From the NCBI GenBank assembly GCA_017558505.1, contig JAFYUM010000039.1, positions 1 to 64,000 of the forward strand: 64,000 bases of DNA. Reading direction: 5' to 3'. Below the pieces are notes generated by a model that saw nothing but the letters and a program-made list of their open reading frames with translations, made no database searches and was not told where the DNA came from. The stretch is from Ruminococcus sp. (GTDB lineage Bacteria > Bacillota > Clostridia > Oscillospirales > Ruminococcaceae). A program made the translations under genes and the position numbers. Each line of letters begins with the position of its first letter. The stretch's first letter is position 1. Below are positions 45,085 through 52,835 of the stretch, in pieces.

Positions 45085-45933
45085 ATGGCAAAAGGCGGTT
45101 TAGGCAGTGGACTTGACTCTCTTTTCAGTGATAACGCAAGTGATGTGCAGATTAAAACAACTCTGCGTACTTCTGAACTTGAGCCTAATCGTAACCAGCC
45201 GCGAAAGCATTTCTCAACTGAAACTATTGCAAACCTTGCGGATTCAATTCGTGAGCACGGTATATTACAGCCTATTCTTGTCCGTCCTATGGCGAGCGGC
45301 GGATATCAGATTGTTGCAGGAGAACGCAGATGGCGTGCTGCAAGAATGCTTGGTCTTGATGAAGTACCTGTAAATATTAAGGAATTATCAGATGCAGAGA
45401 CAATGCAGATTGCTATAATTGAGAATCTGCAGCGTGAAAATCTTAATCCGGTTGAAGAAGCAAAAGGATATCAGGAACTTATTGAAAAGTACGGCATGAC
45501 GCAGGAACGTGTTGGCAAGCTTGTGGGTAAATCTCGTTCAGCGGTTGCAAATGCAATTCGTATTCTTTCATTACCTGAAAAAATACTTAAACTATTGGAA
45601 AATGGCGATTTATCTTCAGGTCATGCCAAAGCACTTCTTACATATGACGACGATGAAATGAAAGTTGCTATTGCAAATCGTGCAGCAGGCGGTGGAATGA
45701 CTGTTCGTCAGCTTGAAAAAATGGTACAGAAATCCGCTGAAAATCAGGGAAAAAGAAAACCGTTAGATGAAAAAATTGATAATTATTTTGTGGAAATGGA
45801 AATTTCCCTAAAAGAACGCCTTGGACGCAGAGTTAAAGTTGATTATGGCAAAAACAAGGGTGTTCTGATACTTGAATTTTATGATAAAGATGACCTTGCA
45901 GCCATTGCTGATAAGCTGACTGTTGAGGAGTAA
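45085..45933 (+). CDS. parB: Chromosome-partition CTPase ParB (Spo0J)
   Basis: A 282-residue protein. The N-terminus KGGLGSGLDSLF is the typical ParA-interacting tail, then the CTP-binding motifs (GERRWRAARMLGL and NLQRENLNPVEEAKGYQ), an HTH region (KYGMTQERVGKLVGKSRSAV) and a dimerisation C-terminus. It binds parS, slides as a CTP-bound clamp and loads condensin. ATG 45085 follows AAAGGAAAGG and the stop of parA is six bases upstream. Confidence 0.97.
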   Translation: MAKGGLGSGLDSLFSDNASDVQIKTTLRTSELEPNRNQPRKHFSTETIANLADSIREHGILQPILVRPMASGGYQIVAGERRWRAARMLGLDEVPVNIKELSDAETMQIAIIENLQRENLNPVEEAKGYQELIEKYGMTQERVGKLVGKSRSAVANAIRILSLPEKILKLLENGDLSSGHAKALLTYDDDEMKVAIANRAAGGGMTVRQLEKMVQKSAENQGKRKPLDEKIDNYFVEMEISLKERLGRRVKVDYGKNKGVLILEFYDKDDLAAIADKLTVEE

Positions 45934-45943
45934 GGAGTAAAAA

Positions 45944-47233
45944 ATGATAGACATTAAATTTTTAAGAGCAAATCCTGATGTTGTAAAGGAAAATATCAAG
46001 AAGAAGTTTCAGGATTCAAAAATTGAGCTTGTTGATAAGGTAATTGAACTCGACGAGCAGTACCGTAAGACAAAGGTTGAATGCGATAACCTCCGTAATC
46101 AGCGTAAGGTTAAGAGCAAGGAAATCGGCGGATTTATGGCAAAGGGTATGAAGGACGAGGCAGAGGCTGTAAAGGCAGAGGTTGCAGAGCTGGGTACAAA
46201 GCTTACAGAAATGGAGGAGCTTGAAGTAAAGCTTGAGGCTGACATACGTGAAATCATGCTTGTTATTCCAAATATTATTGATGACTCTGTTCCGATAGGT
46301 AAGGATGACAGCGAAAATGTAGAAGTTGAGCGTTTTGGTGATCCTTTTGTACCTGAATTTGAGGTTCCCTATCACGTTGATATTATGGAAAAGGTTAACG
46401 GAATTGACCTTGATAGTGCAAGAAAAACAAGCGGTAACGGTTTTTATTACCTTTGCGGCGACATTGCACAGCTTCAGAGCTGTATTCTTTCCTATGCCCG
46501 TGACTTTATGATTGACAAGGGATTTACATATTATATTCCGCCATTTATGATAAGAAGCGACGTTGTTACAGGCGTTATGAGCTTTGCTGAAATGGAAGGT
46601 ATGATGTATAAGATTGAGGGCGAAGATTTATACCTCATCGGCACATCTGAACACTCTATGATTGGTAAGTTTATTGACACAATTGTGCCTGAGGGTGAAC
46701 TGCCTAAGACTCTCACAAGCTATTCCCCTTGTTTCCGTAAGGAAGTTGGTGCTCACGGCATTGAGGAACGTGGTGTATATCGTATTCACCAGTTTGAAAA
46801 GCAGGAAATGATAGTTGTCTGCAAGCCTGAGGAGTCAATGGAGTGGTTCCACAAGCTTTACAGCTATACTGTTGAATTTTTCCGTACACTTGATATTCCT
46901 GTACGTACACTTGAGTGTTGTTCAGGCGACCTTGCAGACCTCAAGGTTAAGTCTATCGACGTTGAGGCATGGTCACCCCGTCAGAAGAAGTATTTCGAGG
47001 TAGGAAGCTGTTCAAATCTTGGCGATGCACAGGCACGCCGTCTGAAAATCCGTGTTAAGGGCGAGGACGGAAACAAGTATTTCGCCCACACCCTCAACAA
47101 TACAGTTGTTGCACCTCCAAGAATGTTGATTGCATTCCTTGAAAACAATCTCAACGAGGATGGCAGCATCAGAATTCCTGAGGCATTAAGACCTTATATG
47201 CGTAAGGATGTTATTGCAGTTCCAGAAAAATAA
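45944..47233 (+). CDS. serS: Seryl-tRNA synthetase
   Basis: A 429-residue class II synthetase of normal length. A long N-terminal coiled coil (residues about 25-105) binds tRNA-Ser. Motif 2 is CFRKEVGAHG with IHQFEKQEM, and motif 3 is NNTVVAPPRMLIAFLEN. It charges tRNA-Ser in the cytoplasm. It follows parB by 11 bases. No T-box leader is present because there is no spacer. Confidence 0.97.
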   Translation: MIDIKFLRANPDVVKENIKKKFQDSKIELVDKVIELDEQYRKTKVECDNLRNQRKVKSKEIGGFMAKGMKDEAEAVKAEVAELGTKLTEMEELEVKLEADIREIMLVIPNIIDDSVPIGKDDSENVEVERFGDPFVPEFEVPYHVDIMEKVNGIDLDSARKTSGNGFYYLCGDIAQLQSCILSYARDFMIDKGFTYYIPPFMIRSDVVTGVMSFAEMEGMMYKIEGEDLYLIGTSEHSMIGKFIDTIVPEGELPKTLTSYSPCFRKEVGAHGIEERGVYRIHQFEKQEMIVVCKPEESMEWFHKLYSYTVEFFRTLDIPVRTLECCSGDLADLKVKSIDVEAWSPRQKKYFEVGSCSNLGDAQARRLKIRVKGEDGNKYFAHTLNNTVVAPPRMLIAFLENNLNEDGSIRIPEALRPYMRKDVIAVPEK

Positions 47234-47244
47234 ATGTTGAATAT

Positions 47245-47280
47245 AAGCGGAATGGTTGTATACGGTCATTCCGCTTCTTC
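47245..47280. terminator. Bidirectional terminator after serS
   Basis: AAGCGGAATG and CATTCCGCTT form a 10-bp stem. It lies between serS and the convergent small gene, whose TGA falls inside the right arm. Confidence 0.7.
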
Positions 47281-47367
47281 ATCGGCAGCCTTTGCAACTG
47301 AACAAAGGCACATGGTAAAAACTCCCACAGAACCGCCGACTACAGTGCCTAATAAAAATCCAAGCAA
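47266..47367 (-). CDS. DUF3789-like small membrane protein (33 aa)
   Basis: Read from TTG 47367 to TGA 47268-47266, the product begins MLGFLLGTVVGGSVGVFTMC and ends AADEEAE. One Gly-rich hydrophobic helix and the Cys-containing end (FTMCLC) match the short DUF3789 family. Function unknown. GGAGGTGAT lies eight bases upstream of the TTG and itself forms part of a terminator-like stem. The gene follows trxA in the same direction, so it is the last member of the redox operon, but a hairpin separates the two. Confidence 0.7.
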   Translation of the reverse strand: MLGFLLGTVVGGSVGVFTMCLCSVAKAADEEAE

Positions 47368-47410
47368 AAAAATCACCTCCTCTGATAGTATGCACCATTC
47401 AGAGGAGGTG
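47367..47410 (-). terminator. Terminator of trxA that also contains the Shine-Dalgarno of the small gene
   Basis: On the minus strand CACCTCCTCTGA (47410-47399) pairs fully with TCAGAGGAGGTG (47385-47374), followed by ATTTTTTT. The 3' arm is also the ribosome site of the DUF3789-like gene. With the stem closed transcription should stop and the ribosome site is hidden. Confidence 0.75.
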
Positions 47411-47416
47411 TAATCA

Positions 47417-47731
47417 TTATATTTCGAGCATTTTTAAAATATCTGATTTTTCCCTGTAACCGACAGCAACATTGTGAATTGCACCGTCTTTAACAGCAAC
47501 AAGCATTGGAATACTTTCACAGCGGAATGCAGCAGCAAGTTCAGGCTGTTCGTCAACATTAATTTTGCCGACTTTGACTTTTCCAGCCATTTCTTCGGCG
47601 ATTTCTGCTACAATAGGGGAAATCATCATACAAGGGCCGCACCATGTAGCCCACAGATCGAGGAGTACAATACCTTTGTAATTGCGAACTTCCTCATCAA
47701 AATTTTCTTTAGTAATATTAATTTCAGCCAT
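47417..47731 (-). CDS. trxA: Thioredoxin
   Basis: A 104-residue thioredoxin fold with the active site LWATWCGPCMMISPIV and the cis-Pro segment CESIPMLVAV. It reduces protein disulfides in the cytoplasm. ATG 47731 fits the fold N-terminus and has AAGGAAAAAT upstream; a longer frame would run through the upstream FTR gene. Its partner reductase is probably the ferredoxin-thioredoxin reductase subunit encoded one base upstream. Confidence 0.95.
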   Translation of the reverse strand: MAEINITKENFDEEVRNYKGIVLLDLWATWCGPCMMISPIVAEIAEEMAGKVKVGKINVDEQPELAAAFRCESIPMLVAVKDGAIHNVAVGYREKSDILKMLEI

Positions 47732-47732
47732 A

Positions 47733-47930
47733 TTATTTTTCCTTATAGTAGAGCATACAATGGCAGAATCCCTCAAAATTGGGATCTGCAATCTGCTCAC
47801 GGAATTCTTTACATATACATTTATTTTCTGGAGTTTTAGCAAGACGACAGGGGCAGTAGCCGTCTTTTTGTTCAAGTCCAGCCTTGATTTTAGCTACAAC
47901 AGCCTCATCGGGATTGAGAATAACCTTCAT
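47733..47930 (-). CDS. Ferredoxin-thioredoxin reductase catalytic subunit
   Basis: A 65-residue protein, shorter than the plant enzyme. It shows YCPCRLAKTPENKCICKEF and GFCHCMLYYK, the CPC and CHC motifs, with the extra Cys pair CIC. These bind the 4Fe-4S cluster and form the redox-active disulfide. It would pass electrons from ferredoxin to the thioredoxin encoded next. It follows the flavodiiron gene by nine bases. Low-GC anaerobes use such a system in place of NADPH-dependent reductase. Confidence 0.88.
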   Translation of the reverse strand: MKVILNPDEAVVAKIKAGLEQKDGYCPCRLAKTPENKCICKEFREQIADPNFEGFCHCMLYYKEK

Positions 47931-47939
47931 AATTTCACC

Positions 47940-49097
47940 TTATTTCAGCAGCTCATCAGCTAAATCGTTGATTTGTGCAATATTTTCTGGTTTAAGAGCA
48001 GACTTAATGGAAACAAGAGTATCAGTAAAAGTGATATTTTTTGAGTTTGCGAATTTAGCCTTGATACGCTTTGCAGCCATAGCCGCCCATGAACCATTTT
48101 CAATGATACCGATTGTGCGGTTCTGATAATTTCTCTCAATAAGTCCGTCGATATACTGATTCATAAAGGGGAACATTTCTCCGTTGTAGGTTGTGGTTGC
48201 GAGCACGATTTTGCCGTAGCGGAAGCCGTCCTCAATACATTCTGCAATATCTTCACGGGCAAGGTCAGTGATAGCAACCTTTGGACAACCTTTTTCAATC
48301 AGTTTATCACGGAGAAGTTCAGCTGCCTTTTTGGTATTTCCGTAAACAGAAGTATAAGCGATAAATATTCCTTCTGATTCAACTCCATAGCCTGACCATA
48401 TATTGTATAGGTTAAGGTAATATCCGAGATTTTCTGTGAGAACAGGGCCATGGAGAGGGCAGATAGTCTGAATGTCAAGAGCTGATGCTTTTTTCAGCAG
48501 AGCCTGTACCTGCATTCCATATTTTCCCACGATACCGAAGTAATAGCGGCGGGCTTCGCAAGCCCATTCTTCATCGACATCAAGAGCTCCGAATTTACCG
48601 AAAGCATCTGCGGAAAAAAGAACCTTATCTGTATTGTCATAAGTCAGCATAACTTCCGGCCAGTGCACCATGGGAGCGGTTATAAAAGTGAGTTCATGTG
48701 TTCCAAGGGAAAGCTTTTCACCCTCTTTAACAATAAGAGTATTCGGGAGATCAAGTTGTGGGAAAAAAGCGTGAAGCATATCGAAGGTTTTAGTGTTGCC
48801 CACAATTGTTGTGATAGGATATTTGTTAATAAATTTATCTATACAAGCAGAATGATCAGGCTCCATATGCTGAATTATCAAGTAATCAGGGGATTTATCG
48901 CCAAGTATTTCAGTAATATTATCAAGCCATTTTTCACCAAATTTAATTTCAACCGAATCCATAACAGCGATTTTTTCATCAACAATTAAATAGGAATTGT
49001 AAGCCATTCCATTAGGAACGATGTACTGTCCTTCAAAGAGGTCGAGTTCATGGTCGTTAACGCCGATATAATATATATTTTCCTTTATTTTATTCAT
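47940..49097 (-). CDS. Flavodiiron protein (A-type flavoprotein)
   Basis: A 385-residue protein. The N-terminal beta-lactamase-like domain carries the diiron ligands IIQHMEPDHSACID, AMVHWPEVM (MVHW) and CPLHGPVL. The C-terminal flavodoxin domain (from about 245) begins FIAYTSVYGNTKKAAELL. It reduces oxygen to water or nitric oxide to N2O, protecting anaerobes. It is the first gene of an operon with the FTR subunit and thioredoxin on the minus strand, so the operon links oxygen removal with thiol repair. Confidence 0.95.
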   Translation of the reverse strand: MNKIKENIYYIGVNDHELDLFEGQYIVPNGMAYNSYLIVDEKIAVMDSVEIKFGEKWLDNITEILGDKSPDYLIIQHMEPDHSACIDKFINKYPITTIVGNTKTFDMLHAFFPQLDLPNTLIVKEGEKLSLGTHELTFITAPMVHWPEVMLTYDNTDKVLFSADAFGKFGALDVDEEWACEARRYYFGIVGKYGMQVQALLKKASALDIQTICPLHGPVLTENLGYYLNLYNIWSGYGVESEGIFIAYTSVYGNTKKAAELLRDKLIEKGCPKVAITDLAREDIAECIEDGFRYGKIVLATTTYNGEMFPFMNQYIDGLIERNYQNRTIGIIENGSWAAMAAKRIKAKFANSKNITFTDTLVSIKSALKPENIAQINDLADELLK

Positions 49098-49189
49098 GTG
49101 AAAAACCTCACTTTCAGTGTTGTAGTTTATATATATTATATCATATTTACAAGGTAAATAAAAGTGACATTTGCAACAATTGCAGAAAA

Positions 49190-49205
49190 TGTTTCACATG
49201 TAACA
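49190..49205. promoter_or_regulatory. Degenerate parS-like site
   Basis: TGTTTCACATGTAACA matches the parS consensus TGTTTCACGTGAAACA at 14 of 16 positions. It sits six bases before the -35 box of the guanylate-kinase-like gene. Confidence 0.45.
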
Positions 49206-49211
49206 TTTTTC

Positions 49212-49240
49212 TTGACACTTTATATGTACTATGGTAAAAT
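49212..49240 (+). promoter_or_regulatory. Promoter of the 49298-51940 gene run
   Basis: TTGACA (49212-49217), 17-base spacer, TAAAAT (49235-49240), about 58 bases before the first start codon. Confidence 0.7.
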
Positions 49241-49297
49241 TATATGTAGGTGTACTATATACATCATATAGCAAATTTAAATTAAGATGGTGAAAAA

Positions 49298-49879
49298 ATG
49301 AACCGTATATTCTATATAATGGGAAAGAGCTCCAGCGGAAAAGATACCGTTTATAAAAGGCTTGCAACTGAAATGATTTTGTTGCCCATAGTACTCTATA
49401 CAACACGTCCGATGCGTGAAAATGAAATGAATGGCAGAGAATACCACTTTGTTGACCGTGATTGTTTTGAAAAGATGAAAGCAGCAGGAAAAGTGATCGA
49501 AGAACGCATATACAACACAATTTATGGTGAGTGGATTTACTTTACATCAAGAGACAGTATCAGCCTTGAAAATGGTGATTGTATAGGAATAGGCACTCTT
49601 GAAAGCTATGTGAAGCTAAAGGAATATTTCGGTGATAGTGTTGTCCCTGTATATATAGAAGTAGAGGACGGCTTGCGTCTGTCAAGGGCAGTTGAACGAG
49701 AAAGGCTCCAGACAAATCCGAAATATGCAGAGCTTTGTCGACGTTTCCTTGCAGATTGTGAGGATTTTTCTGAGGAAAAACTGAAAGAAGCAGGCGTTGT
49801 AAAACGATTTTCAAATGACGGGGATATTGAGGAATGTATAAATAAAATTAAACAGGAGATGAAAACTTGGAAAGAGTAA
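49298..49879 (+). CDS. Guanylate-kinase-like protein
   Basis: A 193-residue P-loop kinase. The P-loop is IMGKSSSGKDTVYKRL and the GMP-binding signature is TTRPMRENEMNGREYHFV. Length and fold match guanylate kinase. The true gmk of Clostridia usually lies near rpoZ and the remA gene, so this may be a paralogue with a related role. The final part overlaps the downstream transporter gene by 13 bases, so they are translationally coupled. Confidence 0.8.
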   Translation: MNRIFYIMGKSSSGKDTVYKRLATEMILLPIVLYTTRPMRENEMNGREYHFVDRDCFEKMKAAGKVIEERIYNTIYGEWIYFTSRDSISLENGDCIGIGTLESYVKLKEYFGDSVVPVYIEVEDGLRLSRAVERERLQTNPKYAELCRRFLADCEDFSEEKLKEAGVVKRFSNDGDIEECINKIKQEMKTWKE

Positions 49880-50982
49880 AGAAATTTATAAAGGATCAGC
49901 CGGTTCTTATTATAGCATTTATTGCAGCATTGGCTACAGTTTTTATTGTTCCACCCGACAGCGGATATAAGGATTACGTAAATTCAACAGTACTTATACA
50001 GTTGTTCTGTCTTATGACAGCGGTGGGAGGTTTCAGAAGTGTTGGTATATTTGAAAAACTGACTGCGGTACTTTTAAAAAAATCGGGAAGTATACAACGG
50101 CTTGGAATAATTTTCACAGTAATATGTTTTTTTACATCAATGCTTGTAACAAACGATGTAGCACTAATAACTTTTGTCCCCCTTACGTTAATGGTATTTG
50201 ACAGGATAAAGGATGAGAAAAGCCGTATATTTACGATAGTACTTGAAACGGCGGCGGCAAATCTTGGAAGTATGGTAACACCATTCGGAAATCCGCAGAA
50301 CTTATTTATCTACGATAAATACAAGCTTACGCTGGGGGATTTTTTCGGAACAATGCTTCCGTCGGCGACGGTAAGTCTTATGCTGCTTCTGCTGATGTGT
50401 ATGATATTGCCGAAAGAAAAATGTACAGCAGAGTCAAAAAACGAACAGGAAATATCGGGAATAAAAACGGCTATTTATTTCATATTGTTTATAGTGTGTC
50501 TTTTATCGGTATTTCGTGTAATATCGGACACAAACTGTCTTATAATAGCAATTGCAACCGCCCTTGTAACAAATTACAAGCTTTTATTCAAGGTTGATTA
50601 CGGACTTCTTGCAACCTTTGTATGTTTTTTTGTTTTTGTGGGAAATATTGCCCGTATTGACGCTGTAAGGGATTTTGTTTCGGGAATATTAGCTGGAAGG
50701 GAACTTGTTGTATCTGTGGTATTGTCGCAGATTATAAGTAATGTACCTGCGGCAGTAATGCTTTCGGGCTTCACAGATAATGGAAAAGAACTTCTTCTTG
50801 GTGTAAATCTTGGCGGACTCGGAACAATTATAGCATCTCTTGCAAGCCTTATTTCATTCCAGTACTACAAAGCCTCGGAGGGAGCAAAATCATTGCGTTA
50901 TATGGGAGTTTTTACCGTGGTAAACGTGGTGTTGCTGGCGGTACTTCTCGGATTTACAGTGATAATCCGTAGTATGGGGTGA
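49867..50982 (+). CDS. SLC13/ArsB-superfamily anion permease
   Basis: A 371-residue membrane protein with about ten helices. TNDVALITFVPLTLMVFDRI and the NLGSMVTPFGNPQNLFIYDK motif lie in the first half, and QIISNVPAAVMLSGF in the second. These two symmetric re-entrant loops are typical of the ion-transporter superfamily that includes citrate and arsenite/antimonite carriers. The substrate is unknown. The start is TTG 49867, overlapping the previous gene. Confidence 0.8.
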   Translation: MERVKKFIKDQPVLIIAFIAALATVFIVPPDSGYKDYVNSTVLIQLFCLMTAVGGFRSVGIFEKLTAVLLKKSGSIQRLGIIFTVICFFTSMLVTNDVALITFVPLTLMVFDRIKDEKSRIFTIVLETAAANLGSMVTPFGNPQNLFIYDKYKLTLGDFFGTMLPSATVSLMLLLLMCMILPKEKCTAESKNEQEISGIKTAIYFILFIVCLLSVFRVISDTNCLIIAIATALVTNYKLLFKVDYGLLATFVCFFVFVGNIARIDAVRDFVSGILAGRELVVSVVLSQIISNVPAAVMLSGFTDNGKELLLGVNLGGLGTIIASLASLISFQYYKASEGAKSLRYMGVFTVVNVVLLAVLLGFTVIIRSMG

Positions 50983-50983
50983 A

Positions 50984-51940
50984 ATGATGTTTGTTGAAAA
51001 TCTTCGTTTCAGTCTTAATGCTTCTATGCCCATAGTGCTGATGATGATATTCGGTTATATATGCAGAAAAATTGATTTACTTGATGATCATACAACGGCA
51101 AAGCTGAATAAATTTACATTCAGAGCCGCATTGCCCTCGTTGCTTTTTATGGATTTGTCAACAGCCGATTTCCGTGCTGTGTGGGATGGGAAGCTTGTAG
51201 GCTTCTGCGTAGCTGTCACCTTTTTAAGTGTAGGCATAGCAGTTGTATATTCACTTTTCCACAAGGACAAAAACGAACGTGGAGAGATAATACAGGCGTG
51301 TTACAGAAGTTCAGCGGCTATACTTGGTATAGCCTTTGTAAAGAATATTTATGGAGAGTCCTTAATGGCAGCACTTATGATAGTGGGAACTGTACCTATA
51401 TACAACATAATAGCTGTAACAGTTCTTGCGGCAACATCTCCTGAAAAAAAGGGGGAGAGTAAAAAGGAGCTTTTTCTCGATACTGTAAAGGGAGTTGTGA
51501 CAAATCCGATTATAATAGGGATAGTTTCAGGAATAATATGGTCAATGCTCAAAATACCACAGCCTGTTATAATGTCAAAGACAATATCATATATGGGGAA
51601 TATGGCGACACCCCTTTCGCTTATTGCACTTGGAGCATCTTTCAAGACAAGTGAAGCTAAAAGTAAGGTTGGCGTTACAGTGGGAATATGTTTTATAAAG
51701 CTTGTGTTGTTCTGCGGAATATTCCTACCAGTTGCGGTGAGTATGGGCTTTCGTGGTGAAAAGCTTGTGGCAATTCTTGTAATGCTTGGAAGTGCTACAA
51801 CAGGAAGTTGCTTTGTAATGTCGAAAAATTTTGGCCATAATGGGACAATTACAGCATTTTCGGTAATGCTTACAACGATATGTTCTGCTTTTACATTGAC
51901 AATGTGGCTTTTTTTACTCAGAACATTGGAGTATATATAA
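50984..51940 (+). CDS. AEC-family (auxin efflux carrier) transporter
   Basis: A 318-residue protein with about ten membrane segments. The first is AMPIVLMMIFGYICRKIDLL and a central loop separates two halves. A conserved Pro-rich part (TNPIIIGIVSGIIWSMLKIP) and the LGSATTGSCFVMSKNFGHNG region match the AEC family, which exports or imports organic anions such as malate. The start follows the permease by one base; ATG 50984 or the next ATG are equally possible. Confidence 0.85.
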   Translation: MMFVENLRFSLNASMPIVLMMIFGYICRKIDLLDDHTTAKLNKFTFRAALPSLLFMDLSTADFRAVWDGKLVGFCVAVTFLSVGIAVVYSLFHKDKNERGEIIQACYRSSAAILGIAFVKNIYGESLMAALMIVGTVPIYNIIAVTVLAATSPEKKGESKKELFLDTVKGVVTNPIIIGIVSGIIWSMLKIPQPVIMSKTISYMGNMATPLSLIALGASFKTSEAKSKVGVTVGICFIKLVLFCGIFLPVAVSMGFRGEKLVAILVMLGSATTGSCFVMSKNFGHNGTITAFSVMLTTICSAFTLTMWLFLLRTLEYI

Positions 51941-51967
51941 TGTTAGCTCAAAATATCGCTTTAATTA

Positions 51968-51996
51968 TTGAATTTTTCAATTATATGTGATATAAT
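51968..51996 (+). promoter_or_regulatory. Promoter of the birA-flippase-deoD run
   Basis: TTGAAT (51968-51973), 17-base spacer, TATAAT (51991-51996), about 30 bases before birA. Confidence 0.65.
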
Positions 51997-52025
51997 AAAT
52001 AAAAGGCGCCTCTAAGGGAAAATTT

Positions 52026-52835
52026 ATGAATAATATAAATAAGCTTTCGGCGGAGCGAATAGCCGCCTTTAATAAATGGAATAATATGGAGGGGGATATA
52101 CTCATATTCGATGAGCTTACCTCCACAAATATCTATGCAAAAGAGCTTGCAGCAAAGGGTGCGGCTCATGGTACAACAGTAATTGCAGATTATCAGACAG
52201 GGGGAAAGGGCAGACTTGGCAGAAGCTTTGAATCTCCGTCGGGTGCAGGACTTTATATGAGCGTGATAATCCGTCCTGATTTTGATATTTCCCTTGCACC
52301 GATGATAACCTCTGCTGTCGCAGTTGCCGCTGCAGAGGCTGTTGAAAAGCTTTGCGGTGAGGAAATCCGTGTAAAATGGGTAAACGATCTATATCTCAAC
52401 AGTCGGAAAATCTGCGGTATACTCACAGAGGCCGCATTAAATCCAACGCTGAAAAAACTGGACTATGCTGTTATCGGTATCGGTATAAATGTCCGTAAAT
52501 GTGAATTTCCAAAAGAAATCAAGGATATAGCCACATCAGTAGAGGCGGAAACGGGAAAAATAACCGATAGAAATGTGCTTTGCGGAGAAATTCTCGGCAG
52601 GCTTGGATATTACATTGAAAATATGGAAAAAAAGGCACATCTTGGCGAATACCGCCGCCGTGAGCTCCTCACAGGGAATTATATAACGGCGAATACAGGC
52701 GGAGAAGCTGTTGAGGGATACGCCGTAGGTATTGACGATAACGCAAACCTCATATTACTGCTTTCCGACGGGAGTGAAAAAAGCCTTGTTTCAGGAGAAG
52801 CAAATCTGTGCCGTATAAGGGGAGACAATAAATGA
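52026..52835 (+). CDS. birA: Biotin-[acetyl-CoA-carboxylase] ligase
   Basis: A 269-residue ligase domain without the N-terminal DNA-binding domain. The biotinyl-AMP loop is GGKGRLGRSFESP, and the catalytic RVKWVNDLYLNSRKICGIL and VIGIGINV motifs are present. It attaches biotin to carrier lysines of carboxylases. The C-terminal SH3-like part is present. Because the HTH domain is missing, it is unlikely to repress biotin genes. Its end overlaps the flippase start by four bases (ATGA). Confidence 0.9.
   Translation: MNNINKLSAERIAAFNKWNNMEGDILIFDELTSTNIYAKELAAKGAAHGTTVIADYQTGGKGRLGRSFESPSGAGLYMSVIIRPDFDISLAPMITSAVAVAAAEAVEKLCGEEIRVKWVNDLYLNSRKICGILTEAALNPTLKKLDYAVIGIGINVRKCEFPKEIKDIATSVEAETGKITDRNVLCGEILGRLGYYIENMEKKAHLGEYRRRELLTGNYITANTGGEAVEGYAVGIDDNANLILLLSDGSEKSLVSGEANLCRIRGDNK

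Noticed and set aside
45934..45943. T-box leader for serS
   Set aside because: The spacer before serS is only ten bases, so no leader can fit.
52003..52022. AGGCGCCT palindrome before birA considered as a BirA operator
   Set aside because: The encoded BirA has no DNA-binding domain and the palindrome is only eight bases.
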